A stretch of 10,401 nt of DNA, from NCBI GenBank assembly GCA_028868235.1, contig JAGWUW010000054.1:1-10401 (forward strand), given 5' to 3'. Positions 1 through 5,719 of this stretch are shown here, piece after piece (the stretch's first letter is position 1; the number at the start of each line of letters is the position of its first letter). The translations under genes and the position numbers were made by a program. The notes beneath the pieces are model-generated. The model was not told where the DNA came from and did not search any database. It saw nothing but the letters and a program-made list of their open reading frames with translations. The DNA is from Betaproteobacteria bacterium. GTDB lineage: Bacteria; Pseudomonadota; Gammaproteobacteria; Burkholderiales; Rhodocyclaceae.

Positions 1-103
1 ACCACGGTCCGGCATCAGGAAAGCCACTCGGTTCTAAAAAAGTTTGAACGTGGCGGCCAATAGCCAATTGACCGACAAGCCTTAAAGAATAACCACGAAT
101 AAA

Positions 104-125
104 GAAGGGGGCCTAGGCCCCCTTC
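104..125 (-). terminator. Probable rho-independent terminator of amt
   Basis: A perfect 22-bp palindrome (GAAGGGGGCCT and its complement) lies 62 nt after the amt stop codon. As RNA it can fold into a stem of about 9 bp, mostly G-C, with a CTAG loop. On the minus strand it is followed by TTTATTC, a short U-rich tail, which fits termination of amt. Read on the plus strand it is followed by CTCGTTCTC, which is a poorer tail. No gene is recognised in bases 1-103; they contain only a bulged stem candidate (GCCAC at 23-27 and GTTC at 31-34, pairing with GAAC at 46-49 and GTGGC at 50-54). Confidence 0.7.
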
Positions 126-130
126 CTCGT

Positions 131-170
131 TCTCCGACAGACTTAATTGTCTCCCGACAGACTTAATTGT
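131..170. repeat. 20-bp tandem duplication downstream of amt
   Basis: Two adjacent 20-bp units (131-150 and 151-170) share an identical 17-base core, CCGACAGACTTAATTGT, at 134-150 and 154-170. The copies lie between the amt stop codon and its terminator palindrome, so they would be in the amt 3' untranslated RNA. With two copies and no spacer they are a simple tandem duplication. Function is unknown. Confidence 0.8.
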
Positions 171-186
171 TTCCTATCAATCACGC

Positions 187-1389
187 TTACCAGTTCGGCT
201 CGCGTTCCGGCGTCGCCGTGATCTTGTGGATACTAAGGTCGGCGCCTTCGTATTCTTCCTCCTGATCGAGGCGCAAACCTAGGGTGCTCTTCAGGGCGCC
301 ATAGACGATGGTACCGCCGACCAGAGCGACGCTGATGGCCATCGCGGTCATGATTAGCTGCGGCATGAAGGCGATGCCACCAGCCCCACCCAGCGCCTTG
401 CTGCCGAAAATACCAGCGGCAATACCCCCCCAGGCGCCACACAGGCCATGCAACGGCCAGACGCCAAGGACATCGTCGATCTTCCAACGGTTCTGGGTCA
501 GCGTGAACATGACCACGAACAAGGCACCGGCGACGCCCCCGACAATCAGCGCACCAATTGGGTGCATAAGATCAGAACCAGCACAAACGGCGACCAAGCC
601 GGCCAACGGGCCGTTGTGCAGGAAGCCGGGGTCGTTCTTGCCCATGACTAGGGCAACCAGGGTGCCGCCAACCATCGCCATTAGGGAATTGAGGGCAACC
701 AGGCCGGAAATCTTATCCAGTGTCTGGGCGCTCATGACGTTGAAGCCAAACCAACCAACGGTCAGAATCCAGGCACCCAGCGCGAGGAACGGAATCGATG
801 ACGGGGGATGGGCGGACAGGCGGCCATCCTTGGTGTAGCGGCCGTAGCGGGCGCCGAGCAGCAGCACAGCCGGAAGGGCGATCCAGCCGCCCATGGCATG
901 CACGACGACGGAGCCGGCGAAGTCGTGGAACTCCTCACCGAAAGTTGCCTTCAACCAGGCCTGGATGCCAAAGGCCTGGTTCCAGGCGATGCCTTCGAAG
1001 AAGGGATAGACGAAACCGACCAGCATGAAGGTAGCGATCAGTTGCGGGTGGAACTTGGCACGCTCAGCAATGCCGCCGGAAATGATGGCCGGAATGGCGG
1101 CGGCAAAGGTAAGTAGGAAGAAGAACTTGGTTAGTTCGAAACCGTTCTTGTCCATCAACGTTTCAACGCCGGAAAAGAAGTTCACGCCATAGGCGATGCT
1201 GTAGCCGACAAAGAAGTAGGCAATGGTCGAAATACCAAAGTCGGTCAGGATTTTGACCAGGGCATTGACCTGATTCTTCTTGCGCACCGTTCCAACTTCG
1301 AGAAAAGCGAAGCCGGCATGCATTGCCAGCACCATGATGGCACCGAGCAAAATGAACAACACATTGCTACTGGACTGATAAGTTTCCAT
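187..1389 (-). CDS. amt: Ammonium transporter, Amt family
   Basis: Inner-membrane ammonium channel/transporter of the Amt/MEP/Rh family, 400 aa, the usual size for AmtB-like proteins, and dominated by hydrophobic segments. The pore residues of the family are visible: the ammonium-site Asp (D156 in HDFAGS), the twin histidines (H164 in VVVHAMGG and H314 in WPLHGLCG), two Phe spaced like the AmtB Phe gate (F91 and F95), and the WFGFN motif (213-217). The C-terminal tail EEEYEGADLSIHK is the conserved cytoplasmic tail that PII proteins contact in this family. The ATG at 1389 is preferred over an in-frame TTG at 1425, because that TTG lies inside the sigma-54 promoter. GGGGG at 1394-1398 is the likely ribosome binding site. 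There is no signal peptide of the E. coli AmtB kind before the first membrane segment. No glnK is adjacent inside the window, although amt genes often sit beside one. Regulation appears to be by nitrogen status through NtrC and sigma-54. Confidence 0.96.
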   Translation of the reverse strand: METYQSSSNVLFILLGAIMVLAMHAGFAFLEVGTVRKKNQVNALVKILTDFGISTIAYFFVGYSIAYGVNFFSGVETLMDKNGFELTKFFFLLTFAAAIPAIISGGIAERAKFHPQLIATFMLVGFVYPFFEGIAWNQAFGIQAWLKATFGEEFHDFAGSVVVHAMGGWIALPAVLLLGARYGRYTKDGRLSAHPPSSIPFLALGAWILTVGWFGFNVMSAQTLDKISGLVALNSLMAMVGGTLVALVMGKNDPGFLHNGPLAGLVAVCAGSDLMHPIGALIVGGVAGALFVVMFTLTQNRWKIDDVLGVWPLHGLCGAWGGIAAGIFGSKALGGAGGIAFMPQLIMTAMAISVALVGGTIVYGALKSTLGLRLDQEEEYEGADLSIHKITATPEREPNW

Positions 1390-1420
1390 GAAACCCCCAA
1401 CATAAAGATGAGAAACCAAA

Positions 1421-1436
1421 AGCAAGCACCATTCCA
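1421..1436 (-). promoter_or_regulatory. Sigma-54 (RpoN) promoter of amt
   Basis: The minus strand reads TGGAATGGTGCTTGCT. This aligns without gaps to the sigma-54 consensus TGGCACGNNNNTTGCW: the -24 TGG and the G at consensus position 7 are present, TTGCT matches the -12 element, and the GG and GC are separated by exactly 10 nt. Only the CAC of the -24 box is changed (to AAT). Taking the C at 1422 as -12 puts the start of transcription near 1410. This leaves a leader of about 21 nt that contains the GGGGG ribosome binding site before the ATG at 1389. Confidence 0.8.
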
Positions 1437-1440
1437 GTGC
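1426..1440. promoter_or_regulatory. Second NtrC-like dyad overlapping the sigma-54 -24 box
   Basis: GCACC-ATTCC-AGTGC differs at one base from the NtrC half-site pair GCACC-N5-GGTGC. It overlaps the -24 half of the sigma-54 element. If bound, it would compete with the polymerase, so a role in limiting expression is possible. It could also be a chance result of shared GC-rich bases. The site is visible; its function is inference. Confidence 0.35.
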
Positions 1441-1455
1441 GCAAAAAATGTTTCA

Positions 1456-1468
1456 AATCAGTGCGTTG
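1456..1468 (+). promoter_or_regulatory. IHF-like site between enhancer and promoter
   Basis: AATCAGTGCGTTG matches the IHF consensus WATCAANNNNTTR at 8 of its 9 specified positions (A to G at position 6). It lies between the NtrC dyad and the sigma-54 element, centred near -52, where IHF commonly bends DNA at sigma-54 promoters. The IHF consensus is loose and matches by chance often, so position is the main support. Confidence 0.45.
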
Positions 1469-1481
1469 CATTGGGCATTAC

Positions 1482-1516
1482 CTCAATAATTGCACCATTA
1501 CGGTGCAATTATTGAG
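1482..1516. promoter_or_regulatory. NtrC binding site in a perfect 15-bp inverted repeat
   Basis: CTCAATAATTGCACC (1482-1496) and its exact complement (1502-1516) flank a 5-base centre, ATTAC. The core TGCACC-N5-GGTGCA at 1491-1507 equals the known NtrC (GlnG) enhancer consensus. It is centred near -89 relative to the predicted amt transcription start, a normal distance for a sigma-54 activator site. The dyad continues perfectly beyond the core, so the same DNA could also form a stem-loop in the 3' RNA of mltA, which ends at 1547 on the same strand. No T-tract follows, so a classic terminator is unlikely. Confidence 0.85.
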
Positions 1517-1546
1517 TCCGACGCTCAAACTCGGTGCGTCGACGCC

Positions 1547-2764
1547 TTATTTCGGGGCAAGTTCGCTCGGCAGCAAGACCCACATCCGGCCACTCTGTTT
1601 CATGCGCCCTGCCTGCTCGCCTGCCTCCTTGCCGAAACCCCAGAAAAAATCGGCACGGACGGCACCTTTGATCGCTCCGCCGGTATCCTGGGCCATAACC
1701 AGCCGATTCATCGGCTGTGCCGAATTCGGCCGGGTAGTGGCCAGGAAGACCGGCGAACCGAGCGGCACAGAACGCGGATCAATGGCAATGCTGCGTTCTG
1801 CCGTCAGCGGTACGCCCAACGCTCCGATCGGCCCACCATCGCTGTTCGGCACTTCGCGGAAAAAGACGTAACTGGGGTTGGCATTGAGCAGCGCATCGAG
1901 CCGTGAAGGATTGGCCCGCGCCCACGACTGGATACCCTGCATGGATGCCTCCTCCAGCTTCAACTCGCCACGCTCGACCAGCGTCTTGCCGATCGACTGA
2001 TAGGGGTGACCGTTCTGATCGGCATAGTTCAGGCGGACCATGCCGCCATCGGCCAGCTTGACCCGCCCGGAGCCCTGAACCTGTAAGAAGAACAGTTCAA
2101 CAGCATCGTCCACATAGAGCAGCGTTTTGCTCGGCAACTGGTCACCCTTGGCAGCAATTTCGGCCCGCGACCAATAAGGCACCACCTTGTTACCCTCTAG
2201 TCGTCCACGAACACGCTTATCCTTGAGCTCGGGGAAGACAGCCGACAAATCGATGGTCAACAAATCATCCGGCACCCCGCGCACCGGCTGCTCATACCCC
2301 TTGCCCCGAGTGCGACTACCGCGCAATAGCGGCTCATAGTAACCGGTAATCAGACCATTGACCGCCCCGTCACCATTGGCGATAGCATAGGGCCTCAGGT
2401 TCTGTTCGAAGAAGCGGCGCGGATCGTTTCCCGCCTTACCATCTGCCAACCGAGCCAAGTCGCAGACCCTCTTCCAGCCCGCACCATTGCCCTTGCTGGC
2501 AACACCTCGGCAAGACTGCAGGAATGCCGGCCAGGCAGCAGCCACGTCATCCTCGGTCCACCCAGGCATATCTGTCCAACTCGCAGGCTGAAAGGAACGT
2601 GAGAAAGGGGGGGGCGGTACGGGCGCGGGCGTCACCGCAGGACAGACCGGACAGGACGGACATGGGGCGCAGGTTGCCGTAGCAGGAGTCGAAGTGGGGG
2701 GCACGCTCGAACATGCTGCCAACAGGGTGACAAATAAAAAAAGGGTGGCTTGGATTTTTCGCAT
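1547..2764 (-). CDS. mltA: Membrane-bound lytic murein transglycosylase A (MltA), lipoprotein
   Basis: Outer-membrane lipoprotein of 405 aa that cleaves the MurNAc-GlcNAc bond of peptidoglycan, forming 1,6-anhydroMurNAc. A lipoprotein signal peptide ends in LLAAC (C18); Ser at +2 fits outer-membrane sorting. A Pro/Thr-rich linker (about 19-55) holds four evenly spaced cysteines (C32, C35, C38, C41). The MltA domain follows, with the GLITGYYEP motif. The C-terminal 3D domain shows its three conserved Asp: D329 (IAIDPRSVPLG), D360 (AQDTGGAIKG; its position suggests the catalytic acid) and D372 (RADFFWG). The ATG at 2764 is chosen because it gives the signal peptide at once; upstream sequence in frame is antisense to the next gene. 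A GGAGAA lies 14 nt upstream, which is rather far. The gene is divergent from the DUF815 gene and lies upstream of amt on the same strand, but amt has its own promoter. A run of eight C in the linker is a potential slippage site. Confidence 0.95.
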   Translation of the reverse strand: MRKIQATLFLFVTLLAACSSVPPTSTPATATCAPCPSCPVCPAVTPAPVPPPPFSRSFQPASWTDMPGWTEDDVAAAWPAFLQSCRGVASKGNGAGWKRVCDLARLADGKAGNDPRRFFEQNLRPYAIANGDGAVNGLITGYYEPLLRGSRTRGKGYEQPVRGVPDDLLTIDLSAVFPELKDKRVRGRLEGNKVVPYWSRAEIAAKGDQLPSKTLLYVDDAVELFFLQVQGSGRVKLADGGMVRLNYADQNGHPYQSIGKTLVERGELKLEEASMQGIQSWARANPSRLDALLNANPSYVFFREVPNSDGGPIGALGVPLTAERSIAIDPRSVPLGSPVFLATTRPNSAQPMNRLVMAQDTGGAIKGAVRADFFWGFGKEAGEQAGRMKQSGRMWVLLPSELAPK

Positions 2765-2795
2765 TGGTTTCGCTAGAGTTCTCCGTTTCCCGCAA

Positions 2796-2801
2796 AGTAT
2801 A
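2796..2801 (-). promoter_or_regulatory. Possible -10 box for mltA in the divergent promoter region
   Basis: The 46-bp gap between mltA and the DUF815 gene must hold start signals for both strands. On the minus strand TATACT matches the sigma-70 -10 consensus at 5 of 6 positions and would start mltA RNA near 2789, ahead of GGAGAA. I see no good -35 box. The overlapping palindrome GTATAC also gives a TATACC on the plus strand that could serve the DUF815 gene. Confidence 0.3.
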
Positions 2802-2810
2802 CCTGCCACC

Positions 2811-3701
2811 ATGACTGAATCTCCGACTCTGGAACGCCTTCTGGCACGCGCCGAGGCCGTTCTCAGCCGCCTCGAAGCAACCCTTCCCCTGCCGCCAACA
2901 CCTCCAGACTGGGATGCCGCAGTCGCATTTCGCTGGCGCAAGAGCAACGGCCGCGGCTGGCTACAGGCCGTTCGCCACCCGCACCCGATCCGCCTGTCCG
3001 ACCTGGAAACCATCGATGACCAGAAGGAGCGCATCACCGCCAATACCCGCCAGTTTGTTGCCGGCAAGCCGGCCAACAACGTGCTGCTCACGGGTTCGCG
3101 CGGCTCCGGCAAGTCCTCGCTGGTCAAAGCCATGCTCAACGAATTCTCACCCAAGGGCCTGCGCCTTATCGAGGTGGACAAGGACGACCTGATCGACCTG
3201 GCCGACATCCTCGACATGCTCGAAGACCGGCCCGAACGCTTCATCATCTTCTGTGACGATCTGTCCTTCGAAGCCGGCGAGACGGCCTACAAGGCACTCA
3301 AGTCGGTGCTCGACGGCTCGATCGCGGCACCGCCGGACAATGTGCTGATCTACGCCACTTCCAACCGTCGCCACCTGATGCCGGAATATTTTTCGGAAAA
3401 CCTTGAAACACACACGGTCAACGATGAAATCCGCCCCGGCGAAACAACCGAGGAAAAAGTCTCGCTGTCCGACCGCTTCGGCCTATGGATTTCCTTCTAC
3501 CCTTTCAGCCAGGACGACTACCTCGCCGTCTTCCAGCACTGGGCACGCGAACTGGGTGTCGCCGAAGCCCTCATCGCGGCCAGCGAACGCGAGGCACTGA
3601 ATTGGGCACTCGGTCGCGGCTCACGCTCCGGTCGCGTTGCTTGGCAGTTCGCCAAGGAACTGGCCGGCCAGCAGAAACCAGCGCGAAAGAAGCGCAAGTG
3701 A
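2811..3701 (+). CDS. DUF815-family AAA+ ATPase
   Basis: Soluble ATPase of 296 aa belonging to the DUF815 (PF05673) branch of AAA+ proteins, whose role is not established. Walker A is GSRGSGKSS (95-103, K101). Walker B is FIIFCDD (144-150), with two Asp rather than the usual D-E. Sensor 1 is probably N185 in YATSNRRHL. A probable Arg finger is R222 in SDRFGL. The first 60 residues are helical in character with a Pro-rich break (LPLPPTPPDW), as in other family members. The C-terminus is very basic (KKRK). The ATG at 2811 matches the usual N-terminus; extension upstream would run back through the mltA promoter. No Shine-Dalgarno sequence is visible, and if the plus-strand TATACC at 2798-2803 is a -10 box the mRNA could be nearly leaderless. 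It is the first gene of a pair with the Nudix fusion, overlapping it by 4 nt (GTGA), so the two are probably translationally coupled. No signal peptide or membrane segment is seen. Confidence 0.92.
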   Translation: MTESPTLERLLARAEAVLSRLEATLPLPPTPPDWDAAVAFRWRKSNGRGWLQAVRHPHPIRLSDLETIDDQKERITANTRQFVAGKPANNVLLTGSRGSGKSSLVKAMLNEFSPKGLRLIEVDKDDLIDLADILDMLEDRPERFIIFCDDLSFEAGETAYKALKSVLDGSIAAPPDNVLIYATSNRRHLMPEYFSENLETHTVNDEIRPGETTEEKVSLSDRFGLWISFYPFSQDDYLAVFQHWARELGVAEALIAASEREALNWALGRGSRSGRVAWQFAKELAGQQKPARKKRK

Positions 3702-4642
3702 GTGCGGTCGTCGAAGTCGCCGCCGCTGTCATGCTGCGCGCGGACGGGCAGGAATTCCTGCTCGCCCAGCGTCCGGAAGGCAAGGTGTACGCCGGCTACT
3801 GGGAATTCCCCGGCGGCAAGGTCGAACCGGGTGAAACGGTACGCGCCGCGCTGATCCGCGAATTACAGGAAGAGCTAGGCATCACCATCACCGCCTGCTC
3901 TCCATGGCTGACTCGCGTATTCACCTATCCGCACGCCACGGTCCGCCTGAATTTTTGGCGGGCCACGGCCTGGGAGGGCGAAATCGGCATCACCGCGCCG
4001 CTCGAACATTCGGCCGTGGATTGGCAGCGTATTGGCCAGCCGGCCGCTGTTGCGCCCATACTGCCGGCCAACGACCCTATCCTCAAAGCACTGTCGCTAC
4101 CGACCACCATGGCTATCACCAATGCCGAGGTCGAAGGCGTCGAGCGCCAGCTGGAACGGTTGGAAGAAGCCCTGAATGGCGGCCTGCGCCTGATTCAGGT
4201 CCGCGACAAGGGCTGGCCGCCTGCTCAGCGCCTGTGGTTCGCCGAAGCGGTCATCCGACTGGCGCGCAGCCACGGCGCGCTGGTCGTCATCAACGACGAT
4301 GCAGACATCGCCCGCCGGGTCAGGGCCGATGGCCTGCACCTGTCGGCCGCCAGCCTCGCGGGATTGAAACAGCGCCCAGACTTCACCTGGGTTGGCGCCT
4401 CCTGCCACAGCGCCGCGGAAATCGCCCTGGCCGGCAAACTCGACCTGGATTACGCGCTGCTCGGCCCAATACTGCAAACTCCAACCCATCCGGAAAGCAC
4501 GGGATTGGGGTGGAGCGAGTTCGCCCATCGACGCGACGGCAACACTCTACCGGTGTTTGCCCTGGGTGGCATGCAACGGGAAATGCTTGGCGAGGCGCAA
4601 AGCCATGGCGCGCATGGCATCGCATTGATGCGCGGCTGGTGA
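3698..4642 (+). CDS. Nudix hydrolase (MutT-like) fused to a ThiE/TenI-like domain
   Basis: Two-domain protein of 314 aa. Residues 1-130 form a MutT-type Nudix domain with a complete Nudix box G-x5-E-x7-REL-x-EE-x-GI (G40, E46, R54, E55, E58, E59, G61), so nucleotide pyrophosphohydrolase activity, perhaps on 8-oxo-dGTP, is likely. Residues 138-314 form a thiamine-phosphate-synthase/TenI-like barrel: IQVRDKG (166-172), VVINDD (196-201), GLHLS (212-216), GASCHS (233-238), LLGPILQTPTHP (254-265) and ALGGM (288-292). Compared with my recollection of B. subtilis ThiE, the Mg-binding Asp after GLHLS and the phosphate-binding Lys after TxT (here H264) are absent, so true ThiE activity is doubtful. 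The fusion itself is known in betaproteobacteria. The GTG start at 3698 overlaps the TGA of the DUF815 gene and gives the full first Nudix strand; the next ATG (3731) would cut it. Coupled translation with the ATPase is likely. Nothing is seen of a secretion signal. Confidence 0.92.
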   Translation: MSAVVEVAAAVMLRADGQEFLLAQRPEGKVYAGYWEFPGGKVEPGETVRAALIRELQEELGITITACSPWLTRVFTYPHATVRLNFWRATAWEGEIGITAPLEHSAVDWQRIGQPAAVAPILPANDPILKALSLPTTMAITNAEVEGVERQLERLEEALNGGLRLIQVRDKGWPPAQRLWFAEAVIRLARSHGALVVINDDADIARRVRADGLHLSAASLAGLKQRPDFTWVGASCHSAAEIALAGKLDLDYALLGPILQTPTHPESTGLGWSEFAHRRDGNTLPVFALGGMQREMLGEAQSHGAHGIALMRGW

Positions 4643-4648
4643 TGACTG

Positions 4649-4673
4649 TGGCCGGGCGAACCCTATCCGGCCA
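4649..4673. terminator. Weak stem-loop between convergent genes
   Basis: TGGCCGG (4649-4655) and CCGGCCA (4667-4673) form a 7-bp G-C-rich stem with an 11-nt loop. It lies in the 48-bp gap between the ends of the Nudix fusion gene (plus) and yacG (minus), where a two-way terminator would be expected. Neither side has a T-tract, so support is limited to position and stem. Confidence 0.35.
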
Positions 4674-4690
4674 AGCTTCACAACACGAAT

Positions 4691-4900
4691 TTAGCGCGTC
4701 GGGTTTTCCGGGAAATCGAGGCCGGGCACACCGGCCTCATCATCGCTGACCTGCCCGGCAATACGGTATGACTCGTTGGCCCAACAACCGAGGTCGATCT
4801 GCTTGCAGCGTTCGGAACAGAACGGGCGCCACGGATTCTCCGGAACCCACAGGGCATCACCACCGCATTGCGGGCAACGAACCTTGCGCGGGTTAGCCAT
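4691..4900 (-). CDS. yacG: DNA gyrase inhibitor YacG, zinc-binding
   Basis: Small zinc protein of 69 aa, close to the 65 aa of E. coli YacG, which binds GyrB and inhibits gyrase. The four zinc cysteines are present as CPQCG (C9, C12) and FCSERCK (C28, C32), followed by the family motif IDLGCW and an acidic C-terminal tail with little predicted structure. The ATG at 4900 overlaps the zapD TGA by one base (TGATG), and no separate ribosome binding site is visible, so translation is probably coupled to zapD. An upstream in-frame TTG at 4903 is less likely. It is the last gene of the trpB2-SPOR-coaE-zapD-yacG operon; coaE-zapD-yacG is the same trio found in E. coli. Confidence 0.95.
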   Translation of the reverse strand: MANPRKVRCPQCGGDALWVPENPWRPFCSERCKQIDLGCWANESYRIAGQVSDDEAGVPGLDFPENPTR

Positions 4901-5706
4901 CAAAGATTGCAGAAGGTCAGATCGAAGGCGACATCGCGCTCGCAGCCACGGGCCTTGATTTCGCCGGCCGGTGGCTTGGTAAAACGGATGTTCAGAAAAT
5001 ATTTATTGGCGCTGACTTCAGGAATCGCCTGTTCGTCGGTGGCGACAGAAATACGCACCATCTGTGCCGCCGAACCACCGAGATTGAGTTGAAACTGACC
5101 GAGCGCCGCCGTGTAACTCTTCGGCCGGCCGCTGGAACGCAGCAGGCGCAACACAATGGCCGCCGCATCGCGCAGCGGCAGCATCGGCTTGATCCAGGCA
5201 TCGAGTGCGTCGCGACGGGTATCGACCGGGCGATGGAGCCACCAGTGGTAGGACGGCAAATCGAATTCGCAGACCCCACCGGGAATAGCGGCACGGCTCT
5301 TGATACTCATCAACCAGTCATTTTCGCGCAGGTACTGGCCGATCTTGCCATGCATGGCAAGCAGTGCAGCTGACGACTGTTCGATCTCGTAGAGCGCACC
5401 GGAAAGTGCCTCTTCAGAAATATCCGGGTTGTTGCGAAAAGCGAGTAACGTCTGGCGCTGGCGCTCAAGTTCCTGGATCAAATCCATCTTCAGGTCAGCG
5501 CGGCTGGCGACCTCGAGGATTTCAAACAAAGCCACCAGCGCGGCATGGTGTTCGAGTGCTCCGTCTTCCTGCGTGAAATAGGCGGCTTTCTCGAACAAAT
5601 CCTCGAGACGCAACAATGTGCGGATGCGCTCGTTGAACGGATATTCGTAGGTGATCACGCGGAGATTGGCCCGAGAAGACGGAAAATTTTGTTTATTCTG
5701 AGCCAT
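4900..5706 (-). CDS. zapD: Cell division protein ZapD
   Basis: Cytoplasmic FtsZ-associated protein of 268 aa (family DUF1342/YacF) that cross-links FtsZ filaments at the division ring. Family hallmarks are the N-terminal [16 protein letters not shown] (20-35), a helical middle with a charged segment around 70-90, and [15 protein letters not shown] (143-157) leading into the C-terminal beta domain that binds the FtsZ tail. Length is slightly above E. coli ZapD (about 247 aa), mostly from the N-terminal extension [14 protein letters not shown]. The ATG at 5706 lies 13 nt after the coaE stop; the spacer has no strong Shine-Dalgarno sequence. Co-transcription with coaE and yacG matches the arrangement in many beta- and gammaproteobacteria. 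Confidence 0.95.
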   Translation of the reverse strand: MAQNKQNFPSSRANLRVITYEYPFNERIRTLLRLEDLFEKAAYFTQEDGALEHHAALVALFEILEVASRADLKMDLIQELERQRQTLLAFRNNPDISEEALSGALYEIEQSSAALLAMHGKIGQYLRENDWLMSIKSRAAIPGGVCEFDLPSYHWWLHRPVDTRRDALDAWIKPMLPLRDAAAIVLRLLRSSGRPKSYTAALGQFQLNLGGSAAQMVRISVATDEQAIPEVSANKYFLNIRFTKPPAGEIKARGCERDVAFDLTFCNL

Positions 5707-5719
5707 TTGCAGGCAAATC

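Noticed and set aside
131..170. Two-unit repeat as a CRISPR remnant
   Set aside because: The units touch with no spacer, have only two copies and no cas genes are near.
308..838. Plus-strand reading frame of 176 codons
   Set aside because: Antisense to amt, whose transporter motifs are clear; the translation is Pro/Thr-rich with no domain.
1462..1477. TGCGTTGCATTGGGCA as a further NtrC site
   Set aside because: 16 bp with wrong spacing and several mismatches to TGCACC-N5-GGTGCA.
1536..1545. GCGTCGACGC palindrome just after the mltA stop as a terminator
   Set aside because: Only 10 bp with no room for a loop and no T-tract; short palindromes are common at this GC content.
2765..3247. In-frame extension of mltA upstream (minus strand) to 3247
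   Set aside because: It is antisense to the DUF815 ATPase, rich in Arg and Ser, and would hide the lipoprotein signal peptide that begins at 2764.
3485..3697. In-frame extension of the Nudix fusion upstream to 3485
   Set aside because: It overlaps the DUF815 coding sequence in another frame with low-complexity Arg-rich translation; the GTG at 3698 gives the normal Nudix N-terminus.
4109..4111. Internal ATG as the start of a separate ThiE-like gene
   Set aside because: No ribosome binding site and no stop between the domains; the frame is continuous, so this is a fusion.
3904..4749. Long plus-strand reading frame of 281 codons
   Set aside because: A frame shadow of the Nudix fusion: Arg/His/Gly-rich, no recognisable domain, and it runs past the real stop into the convergent yacG gene.
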